A stretch of DNA of 8,345 nt from Candidatus Bathyarchaeota archaeon (GCA_023131555.1 JAGLZJ010000034.1:1-8345), one strand, 5' to 3'; positions 1-6,534 are shown, numbered from the stretch's first letter. The notes: a model not told the origin generated them from the letters alone. Translations and numbers: made by a program.

Positions 1-13
1 TCACAGTTCTGAA

Positions 14-565
14 TCAACTTGCTAGTTGAAGGTCGGCTAAGTAGTTGATTATGTCAACGCAGGTCGCAGCCAAGTAAGGTCGTTTTCCTAATGAGATTTT
101 CTTCCCGCGACGTAGGAGAAAGCCTTCGTCTTTCTTCGGCAGCCCAGTCTGGTCTCCTAGGACGAATACAAAGTTGCTTGGGAATTTAATTCTGGAGATG
201 TCTTCTCCCTTTTCTTCAAGTACGAACAGGTTCTGCTTCTCTGTTGCCAGCTTTTGTAGGCTTTTCTTCTCAGTCGTGATCCCTGGATGTGGACCGCCGG
301 AGAGCACCTTTCTCATGATGTTCTCCCAAGTCTTTTCATCAGTTCTTGCGTCTCTAAGCTTTCTTCCATCTACGGTGAGGTGGAGAGGGGGGTTAGGTGG
401 ACCGCCCAAGATTATGTGGAATATGACGTTCCGTCGGATGGCTCCTGACGTGAATAGACCGAGGAGTAGACATTGATACACGACGTCTAGTCTTCCTGCT
501 TCCCTCAAGTATTGGAATTCTCCATTAGTTCTGCCTCGGCGAGAAAACAGGATGAATTCTCTCAT
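14..565 (-). CDS. trmY: tRNA (pseudouridine(54)-N1)-methyltransferase TrmY
   Basis: 183-residue SPOUT-family (DUF358) enzyme. TrmY transfers a methyl group from S-adenosylmethionine to N1 of pseudouridine-54 in the T-loop of archaeal tRNAs, in the cytoplasm. The start MREFILFSRRGRT, the RLDVVYQC and AIRRNV segments (about residues 25-46), and PPNPPLHLTVDGRKLR (56-71) match the family. The knotted SAM-binding C-terminal part shows FVLEEKGEDI (114-123), FVLGDQTG (134-141) and ISLGKRPYLAATCVDII (157-173). Length is close to that usual for TrmY. The ATG at 565 is preceded by a GAGG motif 8 nt upstream. It lies 42 bp downstream of the XPF-like nuclease on the same strand, so the two are probably co-transcribed. 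The family call rests on recognised motifs; the tRNA target is family knowledge. Confidence 0.9.
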   Translation of the reverse strand: MREFILFSRRGRTNGEFQYLREAGRLDVVYQCLLLGLFTSGAIRRNVIFHIILGGPPNPPLHLTVDGRKLRDARTDEKTWENIMRKVLSGGPHPGITTEKKSLQKLATEKQNLFVLEEKGEDISRIKFPSNFVFVLGDQTGLPKKDEGFLLRRGKKISLGKRPYLAATCVDIINYLADLQLAS

Positions 566-573
566 CTCGGTTG

Positions 574-577
574 CCTC
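574..577 (-). promoter_or_regulatory. Ribosome binding site of trmY
   Basis: The minus strand reads GAGG, 8 nt before the trmY ATG at 565. Together with conservation of the N-terminus this fixes the start, and it allows trmY to be translated from a message shared with the upstream nuclease. Confidence 0.55.
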
Positions 578-607
578 TACGTTAAGTCTTTGCCGTTGTG
601 TGCATTC

Positions 608-1297
608 TTAGTGGAGCATGTTGTGGATGAGTTTTGCCTTCTTATGCCCGATCTTGGGGACTCTCTGAAGCTCTTCAATGGATGCGGAGGCGACATTTGA
701 GATTGTTTTGAAGTGAAGTAGCAGGTTTCCAGCAAGGCGAGGTCCGATTTGTGGAAGAGCCGATAGGATGTACTTCTTCCGGTCTCTCTTGGGTAGGTCA
801 GCTCTCGCCGGCTTTCTGTACCATCTTGCTTCTGGGAAGCGGTCGTTACTTTTTGATTCTTCTCTCTTCATAAGGATCTTCATGAAGGATCTCAGTGCCA
901 CATCGTCTTCAGCATGGATGATCGGTGTGTTGTAGACGTAGATTATTTCAAGACATGCCCCCATCAGCTGAGACCAGTTTTTCGAGGAGTCGTCCTGGCT
1001 TAGGCCTAGCTTCCTCATGTAATGATCGAAGCTGCCGTGGAGAAGGAGTAATCTACGCTTAATTTCATGTCCCAACACTTCTTCGGAGGCCATCATTCTC
1101 AACAGTTGATCCCACATTCTATTGGATCGGATGGAGACTATGAAGTCGTTTACGGTTTTTCTCTCAACAATGACTGCACCATCTGCAGAGACGAGTAGAT
1201 AGTCTCCGATTGGAAGTTGTACGAAGCTCACTTCTTCGCAGATTTCGTTAAATAGCGGTTTCAAATGCCTCTCACGATGATCTATGAGTATCTTCAT
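608..1297 (-). CDS. XPF/ERCC4-family structure-specific endonuclease, nuclease-only archaeal type
   Basis: 229 residues from the chosen ATG. XPF-family nucleases cut DNA flaps, 3' flaps and branched structures in repair and fork processing, acting as homodimers in archaea. The ERCC4 catalytic core is intact: DHRER (6-10, with D6, R8, E9), GDYLLV (31-36), and VERKTVNDF (44-52) giving the ERKxxxD signature. The C-terminus carries a tandem helix-hairpin-helix domain, LPQIGPRLAGNLL (181-193) and VPKIGHKKAKLI (213-224). No helicase domain precedes the nuclease, unlike euryarchaeal Hef, so this is the short form typical of TACK archaea. I see no clear PCNA-binding box at the C-terminus. The frame stays open upstream to a GTG at 1330 and an ATG at 1324, but both lie upstream of the transcription start expected from the TATA box at 1337-1344, so the ATG at 1297 is preferred. 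The protein also begins there in family style (MKILIDHRE). Confidence 0.88.
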   Translation of the reverse strand: MKILIDHRERHLKPLFNEICEEVSFVQLPIGDYLLVSADGAVIVERKTVNDFIVSIRSNRMWDQLLRMMASEEVLGHEIKRRLLLLHGSFDHYMRKLGLSQDDSSKNWSQLMGACLEIIYVYNTPIIHAEDDVALRSFMKILMKREESKSNDRFPEARWYRKPARADLPKRDRKKYILSALPQIGPRLAGNLLLHFKTISNVASASIEELQRVPKIGHKKAKLIHNMLH

Positions 1298-1336
1298 GAT
1301 TTTCCCAGTCTGTCTGCATCTCATTTTCACAAGAGT

Positions 1337-1344
1337 CTTATAAG
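1337..1344. promoter_or_regulatory. Palindromic TATA-like box between the divergent XPF-like and parB-like genes
   Basis: CTTATAAG is a perfect 8-bp palindrome and the most TATA-like element in the 79-bp gap. A transcription start about 26-27 bp from its centre falls near 1367 rightward, giving a leader of about 10 nt before the parB-like ATG at 1377. Leftward it falls near 1314, giving about 17 nt before the nuclease ATG at 1297. Both distances suit archaeal promoters, so one box could serve both genes. The flanking BRE positions (AAGAGT on the plus-gene side, TCTGAC on the minus-gene side) are not strong in either direction. This is inference from spacing. Confidence 0.45.
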
Positions 1345-1367
1345 GTCAGATCTTTCTACGTCAGTGC

Positions 1368-1373
1368 GGTGGA
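1368..1373 (+). promoter_or_regulatory. Ribosome binding site of the parB-like gene
   Basis: GGTGGA closely matches the GGTGA part of the archaeal Shine-Dalgarno sequence, with its GGTG ending 5 nt before the ATG at 1377. This favours that start over the in-frame ATG at 1389. Confidence 0.5.
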
Positions 1374-1376
1374 TTT

Positions 1377-2375
1377 ATGGTTGAATTAATGGAGATCGAC
1401 TTGAAGAGAATCCGTCCTAACAGGCTTAATCCACGCCTTGGGATGAGCGTTGACAGGTTAAATGAGCTGGCTGACAGCATAAAGCAGATTGGCCTATTGG
1501 AGCCCATAATCGTCCGTCCAGTAGGATCAGAGTATGAGGTTGTTGTTGGAGAGCGGCGCTATCGGGCTTCTCAGCAGATAGGGCTTCAAAAGGTTCCGGC
1601 TATTGTAGCTGAGCTCACTGATCAGGAAGTAATCGAGTTCAATCTGATAGAGAATATTCAAAGGGAAGACCTGAATGCAGTGGAGAAAGGTTTCTGCTGT
1701 AAGAGGCTCCTTGAGGAGTACCCTGAGAAGTATCCTAAGAAGGAGACTTTGGCAGAGCGAGTCGGGGTCTCCGCTGGCTCTATAAGCAATTGGCTTAAGT
1801 TGACTGAAGCTCCTGAAGAGATTCAGCGTTTGGTTGCTTCAACGGATAAGCAAGGTGTGCCTCGCGATCTCGGAAAACTCGACTACAGTACTGCTGTAAC
1901 GATCACCCGCCAAATTGAGGAAGAAGGCCGGCAGATTGAAGTTGCGAGGGAGATTGCCGCAAGTCCTGTTCATGGTCGTCGCGCTCGCAGGGTGATAGCG
2001 AAAGCTGCTGAAGAACAGGCTATACCGGTGCGGGAGATCATCAAAGAAGTCGTCGATGAACCCTGCGAGATCTACTTCTCAAGCGAGAACAGGGAAGACA
2101 TTTTGAAAGGTCAGCGGACTCAGATCACTCAGAAGAATGCTCCAGACAGTAGGGTCAGCGCTGGTGCAGTGGTTCACGCGACCGTGCTTGAGCCAAGGTT
2201 CGCAGAGTTAATGGTGACTTCCTTAGAGAGGAAGCGCTTGAAGCACTTCACAGAGGAAGATGCTTTGGCAGAATGTGGCTATACGCTGGCTGAGTTCAAG
2301 AAAATCTGGACGGAGAAACATGGAGAATGGGATGAGAACCAGCTTGTTCATGTGATACGTTTCAGGAAGATTTAG
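1377..2375 (+). CDS. ParB/Spo0J-family protein with a C-terminal ASCH-like domain
   Basis: 332 residues. The ParB N-terminal domain spans about residues 4-105. It contains GERRYRAS (58-65), the C-motif of the ParB CTP-binding pocket, and ENIQREDLNAVEKG (92-105), matching the ENxxRxxL P-motif, so CTP-dependent clamp activity is plausible. A helix-turn-helix follows at about 123-142 (ETLAERVGVSAGSISNW), and a charged helical stretch runs to about 228. Instead of the short dimerisation tail of bacterial ParB, residues 230-332 read as an ASCH domain: ILKGQRTQIT (242-251), HFTEEDALAECGY (290-302), EFKKIW (306-311) and a closing strand VHVIRFRKI. ASCH domains are beta-barrels related to PUA and are thought to bind RNA or modified nucleotides. 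No parA lies nearby. The gene is divergent from the nuclease and its last 14 bp overlap the convergent topoisomerase gene. ParB assignment is firm, ASCH assignment probable, and the biological role unknown. Confidence 0.85.
   Translation: MVELMEIDLKRIRPNRLNPRLGMSVDRLNELADSIKQIGLLEPIIVRPVGSEYEVVVGERRYRASQQIGLQKVPAIVAELTDQEVIEFNLIENIQREDLNAVEKGFCCKRLLEEYPEKYPKKETLAERVGVSAGSISNWLKLTEAPEEIQRLVASTDKQGVPRDLGKLDYSTAVTITRQIEEEGRQIEVAREIAASPVHGRRARRVIAKAAEEQAIPVREIIKEVVDEPCEIYFSSENREDILKGQRTQITQKNAPDSRVSAGAVVHATVLEPRFAELMVTSLERKRLKHFTEEDALAECGYTLAEFKKIWTEKHGEWDENQLVHVIRFRKI
2064..2372 (+). other. Region encoding the ASCH-like C-terminal domain of the ParB-like protein
   Basis: Codons 230-332. Features of the ASCH fold seen here are an initial strand (EIYFSS), a G-x-R/K-T loop (GQRTQ), the strand VVHATV, a charged turn followed by T-E-E-D-A, a hydrophobic helix with a conserved W (FKKIW), and a final strand of V-x-V-I-R-F type. 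The assignment comes from reading these motifs, not from a profile search. Confidence 0.65.
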
Positions 2376-3984
2376 GTTTTCTGTGTTCGACCCAAGAGAA
2401 CTTTTTCTGTAATGCTTTGGGGTAATAGAGTTTCCAGTCGTACTCTATTCTTCTTCCCCAAGTATAGTAGATGCGTGGATCAATGTAGCTCTTCAATGAT
2501 GTGCCGAGATTGTATTCCTTAGTCTCCTTCTGCGCCACGATTCGGTACTGCAGGATCTTACCCCTCTTCAGTGAGCTAGGCGTGCTCTTTGTCCTCAACT
2601 TCTTCATCCTCTCCCTTTTCTTTTGAAGAGAAACCTTCCAGTTCTTCGGGGGCTTCCTTTTATGGTTGCATACTATGGCTGCTTCAAGGTTCGCCATTGT
2701 AGCTACATGCTTCTTCTCGAATTCTTGAGCCGTCCTCGTAACGTTGGAGCTGCTGAGAAAATCCTTCACTACTTGGGAGGCATGGGCTGTTCTGAAGACT
2801 TTGGATGAGAGCCCTAGCATAGCTTCATCTAGAAAGGATGAGACATGCCGAGAGTTTACTCCTTTGAAGATGGCTGACTCCGCTGACCCCATTAGTTCCT
2901 GAATGTTCTGGATCACTTGGTCTGGGAGTCTAGCTCGTTTCTGCCATCTGACCGCATCCTTCCCCAAGAAATCGAAGACAACAACGCCCTTCTTGTGAAA
3001 GGAGATGTGTTCAGGTCTCAGTGTTGTCGCTCCAACAGTATCTGCTTCATCAGGATCCTTCTCGTCTCCGACGCGGAGTTTCAAGGCGTCTATCAGATAG
3101 CAGACTGTCGCTATCTTTCGCAGTGTTGCATCGTTTGATTTCAGATTTGATCTGACATGCTTTCTCACTTTCTTCCAGTTTCTTGCTAATTCAAGGGCTT
3201 TGTTGAATTTGTCAATATCCTTCTGTTGCTTGAGGGGGGATGAATCAGCTAACCAAACGTACTTCTCTTTGCCACGAAGCTTGTCGTTCCACTTCGCTAT
3301 CCACATGCACTCTGGCTTCCAAACAATCTCCTTCCACTTGCCTGGAGGCTTCTGTGCGTCTGGAGAAAGATTGAGCACAATATCTTTGTCTATTGCCCCG
3401 CGCTTCCAGCGCCCCCTCAGGGGATGTTCTCCCCGCCCCATGAAGATGCCTGATGGCTCTGAGATGTAGTTCCCAACTTCAACTTCCACGCCGTCTACCC
3501 AAGCCACGCCATACTTCTCTTTGTTGGCAACTCTGATCGCTTTTCGTTCAACAGCAAGCTTCTTCTTTTCTTCCCTCGTGAGGCTCAGCTTGAAGGCTCT
3601 CTCCCTATCTACCTTCTTCGTCACTGATGAGAAGTCGAAGTCTTCACATATGATTTTACCCTTAAGACCTAGGGCTTTCCCGAAGTCTTCGAAGAAGTTG
3701 TTCGCGAACACAGTGTCTTCAACGTATGGTGTCCCCTGTTTCTTGGCCCAAGCAACAGCCATCTCTTCCTGCTCTGGCGTAAGATCTAGGCGTTTGCCTC
3801 TCCAAGTTACGTGAAGCCTCTTCCATTCAGGCTTCTTAGGAACTAAGACTCCTTTGTGAAACAGCTGCTTCATGCAAGCATCTTCGTATTCTTGCCTGAG
3901 ACCGCAATTAAGCTCTTTGGATCTGAAGTGCGGTTTCTCCTGCAGAGACGCCTTCTGCAAAGCTTTTTCTTCTGCCTCTTCCAT
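2362..3984 (-). CDS. DNA topoisomerase IB, eukaryote-like
   Basis: 540 residues. The enzyme relaxes positive and negative supercoils by nicking one strand through a 3'-phosphotyrosine, without ATP. All five active-site residues corresponding to human Arg488, Lys532, Arg590, His632 and Tyr723 are visible: R304 in LKLRVGDEKD, K342 in FDFLGKDAVRW, R398 in KVFRTAHAS, H441 in CNHKR, and the nucleophile Y500 in LKSYIDPRI. The core-domain signature EPSGIFMGRGEHPLRG lies at 176-191, and ADTVGATTLRPEHI at 314-327. A basic linker (about 445-475) separates the core from the C-terminal tyrosine domain, as in eukaryotes. The first 37 residues are rich in Glu and Lys, and homology seems to begin near M38 (MKQLFHKGVLVP), so an ATG at 3873 is an alternative start. 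Neither start has a good Shine-Dalgarno match. In archaea this enzyme marks thaumarchaeal and related lineages. It overlaps the ParB-like gene by 14 bp tail to tail and is divergent from the MFS gene. Confidence 0.94.
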   Translation of the reverse strand: MEEAEEKALQKASLQEKPHFRSKELNCGLRQEYEDACMKQLFHKGVLVPKKPEWKRLHVTWRGKRLDLTPEQEEMAVAWAKKQGTPYVEDTVFANNFFEDFGKALGLKGKIICEDFDFSSVTKKVDRERAFKLSLTREEKKKLAVERKAIRVANKEKYGVAWVDGVEVEVGNYISEPSGIFMGRGEHPLRGRWKRGAIDKDIVLNLSPDAQKPPGKWKEIVWKPECMWIAKWNDKLRGKEKYVWLADSSPLKQQKDIDKFNKALELARNWKKVRKHVRSNLKSNDATLRKIATVCYLIDALKLRVGDEKDPDEADTVGATTLRPEHISFHKKGVVVFDFLGKDAVRWQKRARLPDQVIQNIQELMGSAESAIFKGVNSRHVSSFLDEAMLGLSSKVFRTAHASQVVKDFLSSSNVTRTAQEFEKKHVATMANLEAAIVCNHKRKPPKNWKVSLQKKRERMKKLRTKSTPSSLKRGKILQYRIVAQKETKEYNLGTSLKSYIDPRIYYTWGRRIEYDWKLYYPKALQKKFSWVEHRKPKSS

Positions 3985-4019
3985 TCACGTTTCACGCTCT
4001 GCAATTACTGCTGTGCGCT

Positions 4020-5276
4020 GTGAAGCTATGGTTCGTCGGTGATTGTTTGCTTAGAGAGTTCTTCGACGATTTCAGTGTTCTATCTCGTTATCCTCAGCTT
4101 TTCCCCCTTTGCTTCGCCGTCTTCGTAAGCATGCTGGGTTTTGGGCTTGTGATGCCGCTTCTCCCCATCTACGCTAGGGACTTCGGCGCTACAGGGACTC
4201 AGCTCGGTCTAATGACTACGTCCTTCGCCGTTGCTAGGCTCGTTACTACTCTTCCTGGAGGATTTCTTGCAGACAAGGTTGGGAGAAAGCGTCCTGTGAT
4301 CTTGGGATTACTTGCTTACAGCGTTGTTATGGCTCTGTATGGTGTCTCGAATGACGTCAATCAACTCATACTGTTGAGAGGTCTTCAAGGGTTGGCTTCA
4401 GGGGTGGTTTGGCCCCCGTTAAGCACCATGGTCGCGGATGTGACTCTGCCCAAAGATCGGAGCAAAGCTATGGGTCTCTATTCGTCGATGTGGTTCCTTG
4501 GAATGGTGGTAGGGCCAAGTCTAGGCGGTGTTCTGACCAGCCTCTCAACGATTGCCGTGCCCTTTTACGTCTGTGGCGCCTTGGCTCTCGGGAGCGGCAT
4601 GCTTGTTACTTTCACAGTGAAAGAGACGGCTGTAAAAGAAAGGATGGAAAAGAAGGTGAAAGAAGAAGACTCGGATCATCGTTCTTCATCAGGAAGGTTG
4701 AAGATCCTGACACCCTACCTGACTACTTTTATAGGTTTGTGTGTCGCCCGTTTTGTGCTTGCGTTTTCGACTTCGCTGATTCAACCAGTCCTCTCCGTGT
4801 ATGCTAATGAAGAGTTAGGTTTGAATGAAGCCGCAGTGGGCGCACTCTTTACGATGCAAGGGCTCGTCACGCTCTTTGCGACTCTACCTATTGGCTCAGT
4901 GGGGGACAAAACTGGGAGAAAACGGCTTATAATTCTCGGTAAAATCTTGGATGTGGTCTCTGTGACCCTGCTAGTTTTCATCGGAGGCTTCTGGCAGGCA
5001 GTTTTCGTGATGATGATAAGGGGTCTTGGACGCGCCTCCACTAATCCCTCAATCATGGCCATCTTCTCAACCTTAGTTCCGCTCCCCAGAAGAGGACGCA
5101 GCATGAGCATTTTCAATGTTTTCCAAAACGTGGGGCTGGTGGTCGGTGCAACTGTAGGTGGTTTCCTATATGAGTTCTCTTCCGAGACCCCTTTCTTAGC
5201 TTGCGCTGCTGTGGGGTTAATCGGAGTCTTCGTGGTTCTCGCCACGGTTTCTGAGCCAAAAGAAGATCTGCATTGA
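4020..5276 (+). CDS. Major facilitator superfamily efflux transporter, DHA1-like
   Basis: 418 residues from GTG, with about 12 predicted membrane helices in two halves joined by a charged cytoplasmic loop (about 200-227). Likely a proton-driven exporter of drugs or metabolites in the cytoplasmic membrane. Motif A is clear in both halves: GGFLADKVGRKR (80-91) and IGSVGDKTGRKR (291-302). Motif C of drug:H+ antiporters, G-x8-G-x3-GP-x2-GG, is perfect in TM5 (G152, G161, G165-P166, G169-G170), which supports export. The substrate cannot be read from sequence. The GTG at 4020 has no ribosome binding site, whereas an in-frame TTG at 4047 (codon 10) is preceded by GGTGAT; starting there gives 409 residues and loses no membrane helix. 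It is divergent from topoisomerase IB with a 35-bp gap, so the two promoters must overlap coding sequence. It converges on the DUF401 gene with 17 bp between stop codons. Confidence 0.88.
   Translation: MKLWFVGDCLLREFFDDFSVLSRYPQLFPLCFAVFVSMLGFGLVMPLLPIYARDFGATGTQLGLMTTSFAVARLVTTLPGGFLADKVGRKRPVILGLLAYSVVMALYGVSNDVNQLILLRGLQGLASGVVWPPLSTMVADVTLPKDRSKAMGLYSSMWFLGMVVGPSLGGVLTSLSTIAVPFYVCGALALGSGMLVTFTVKETAVKERMEKKVKEEDSDHRSSSGRLKILTPYLTTFIGLCVARFVLAFSTSLIQPVLSVYANEELGLNEAAVGALFTMQGLVTLFATLPIGSVGDKTGRKRLIILGKILDVVSVTLLVFIGGFWQAVFVMMIRGLGRASTNPSIMAIFSTLVPLPRRGRSMSIFNVFQNVGLVVGATVGGFLYEFSSETPFLACAAVGLIGVFVVLATVSEPKEDLH
4038..4043 (+). promoter_or_regulatory. Possible ribosome binding site for a TTG start of the MFS gene
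   Basis: GGTGAT, whose GGTG ends 5 nt before the in-frame TTG at 4047. This is the same layout as in front of the parB-like ATG. If used, the MFS protein starts at codon 10 of the longer frame. Confidence 0.35.
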
Positions 5277-5293
5277 CTCCTTCTGAAGGGATT

Positions 5294-6520
5294 TCACATT
5301 GCGAAGTAGATGATGAAGGAGACTACAAACGTGGCTGCAACTGAGGGGAGCAGTAGTCTGTAGAGCCTGTTCATTCGGCATTTGAAGTAATCAGCTGTCA
5401 GAGCTAGACAGAGGTGGGTAGGAGCCGCCAAGTACCCTAGATACGCTGAGATGTAGAGGAGACTTGCCGCGCCTGCGGAGAAGCTGAGGGTTCCTGCGAT
5501 TATTGGAACACTGACGGCGATGCCTCCTGCTGGCGACCCTATCAAGAAACTTAAGGCAGCTGGAACCGTTGAAAGCAACACTGCACTGTCAACGTTTCCT
5601 GCGGCTATGGTTTGCCCGAGAATATCTGAGGCACCTGAAGCTATTGTTGCGTTTCTCAGAAGCATTGCTCCGTAAGCAGCCAAGGCAATAGTGTACACTC
5701 CTTTGTTGGAGACGCTTCTCCAAAGAACCTCAGTGCTCGGTCTAGTTATTAGCAGCAGGAAAACGATTCCGATGAACGCAGCGACTGCAACATCAACTCT
5801 GAAGACTACAACGATCAGAATCATGAGCATGATTGGAGAGAAAGATGCTAGGAAGCTCTTCAGGTTGCTGTAGGTCCTAGTTCTTTCCAGCTTTTCTTCC
5901 GCTTGAATGGGAGGGGTTCTCAGGGCAACGAGATACCCGATGACAATCATGGCGGCTACAATGGGGATCTGCCTTAGGATGATGGAGGTTATCGAGATTC
6001 GTGTGAGTGCAGCGGTCAGTATCAGCACTTGGCTCATTGGGTAGATTGGGAAGATCACGTGCCTGAACCACACGTTCACGTAGGCCTTCACTTCGCTCTT
6101 CCATCCCAGTTTCTCTGCTTCTTCTTCCAAGAGAGGCGCAGACATCAACGCTCCACCTGGCACGGCGAGTAATCCGATTATCGCGGGAAGCGTGCTGACT
6201 GTGAGTCTAGGATTGCCTACGAGACCACTGAAGCTCTGACTCAACTTGTCTAAGAGCCTTGTCTCGCGGTAAAGCAGGCTCAGCAGCATAATTCCTACAG
6301 TCACGGACACCAAGGATAATGTAACAGGACTCCGGGTCGTGTCGTAGATGACTCCGAGCACATCACTCGTTGAGGTTTCGTTAAGAAGATCCAGTGAGAG
6401 AAGACTCAGCACCAGTGCTGCGGTTGTCAAAGCTACACCTATGGCGATCCGCTTGTAGAGCATGACTGCGAGGACAATGAAGGAGATTCCCAGAGCAATC
6501 ATGGGGTCAAGGAGAGCCAA
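5294..6520 (-). CDS. DUF401-family integral membrane protein, ion-transporter-like
   Basis: 408 residues, almost wholly hydrophobic, with about 10-12 predicted membrane helices. The family (DUF401, mainly archaeal and some bacterial) is placed near the ion-transporter superfamily that includes GntP- and Dcu-like anion carriers; no substrate is established. Family hallmarks are LAVPGGALMSAPLLEEEAEKL (118-138), WFRHVIFPIYPMSQ (151-164) and YLAAPTHLCLALTADYF (363-379). The repeated re-entrant-like segments GLLAVPGG and FLIGSPAGG (325-333) sit at similar points in the two halves, as expected for an inverted-repeat transporter. The TTG start at 6520 is chosen because GGAGGA lies 8 nt upstream. The ATG at 6502 has no ribosome binding site, although it would also leave an intact first helix. 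It appears to be monocistronic and converges with the MFS gene. Confidence 0.85.
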   Translation of the reverse strand: MALLDPMIALGISFIVLAVMLYKRIAIGVALTTAALVLSLLSLDLLNETSTSDVLGVIYDTTRSPVTLSLVSVTVGIMLLSLLYRETRLLDKLSQSFSGLVGNPRLTVSTLPAIIGLLAVPGGALMSAPLLEEEAEKLGWKSEVKAYVNVWFRHVIFPIYPMSQVLILTAALTRISITSIILRQIPIVAAMIVIGYLVALRTPPIQAEEKLERTRTYSNLKSFLASFSPIMLMILIVVVFRVDVAVAAFIGIVFLLLITRPSTEVLWRSVSNKGVYTIALAAYGAMLLRNATIASGASDILGQTIAAGNVDSAVLLSTVPAALSFLIGSPAGGIAVSVPIIAGTLSFSAGAASLLYISAYLGYLAAPTHLCLALTADYFKCRMNRLYRLLLPSVAATFVVSFIIYFAM

Positions 6521-6528
6521 GCCACTGA

Positions 6529-6534
6529 TCCTCC
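6529..6534 (-). promoter_or_regulatory. Strong ribosome binding site selecting the TTG start of the DUF401 gene
   Basis: The minus strand reads GGAGGA, 8 nt before TTG at 6520. It is the best Shine-Dalgarno match in the window and decides against the ATG at 6502. Confidence 0.65.

Noticed and set aside
174..476. Plus-strand open frame opposite trmY
   Set aside because: It is a shadow frame of a well-conserved gene, with no motif or plausible start signals.
1298..1330. Upstream extension of the XPF-like nuclease to the GTG at 1330
   Set aside because: It adds 11 residues with no family similarity and would lie upstream of the transcription start implied by the TATA box.
2402..2406. TTTTT run downstream of the ParB-like stop as an oligo-T terminator
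   Set aside because: A single five-T run inside the topoisomerase coding region, where the opposite strand encodes the conserved KKFSWVE segment, is too weak to call a terminator.
2623..3814. Several plus-strand open frames opposite topoisomerase IB
   Set aside because: All lie inside the conserved topoisomerase frame and have no recognisable domain or ribosome binding site pattern.
4781..5245. 154-codon minus-strand open frame opposite the MFS gene
   Set aside because: It is the antisense shadow of the second MFS half; its repetitive Thr/Pro-rich composition is what antisense of membrane-helix codons gives.
5279..5289. CCTTCTGAAGG inverted repeat between the MFS and DUF401 stop codons
   Set aside because: The stem is 4-5 bp with almost no loop and no T-tract follows on either strand, so it is not a credible terminator.
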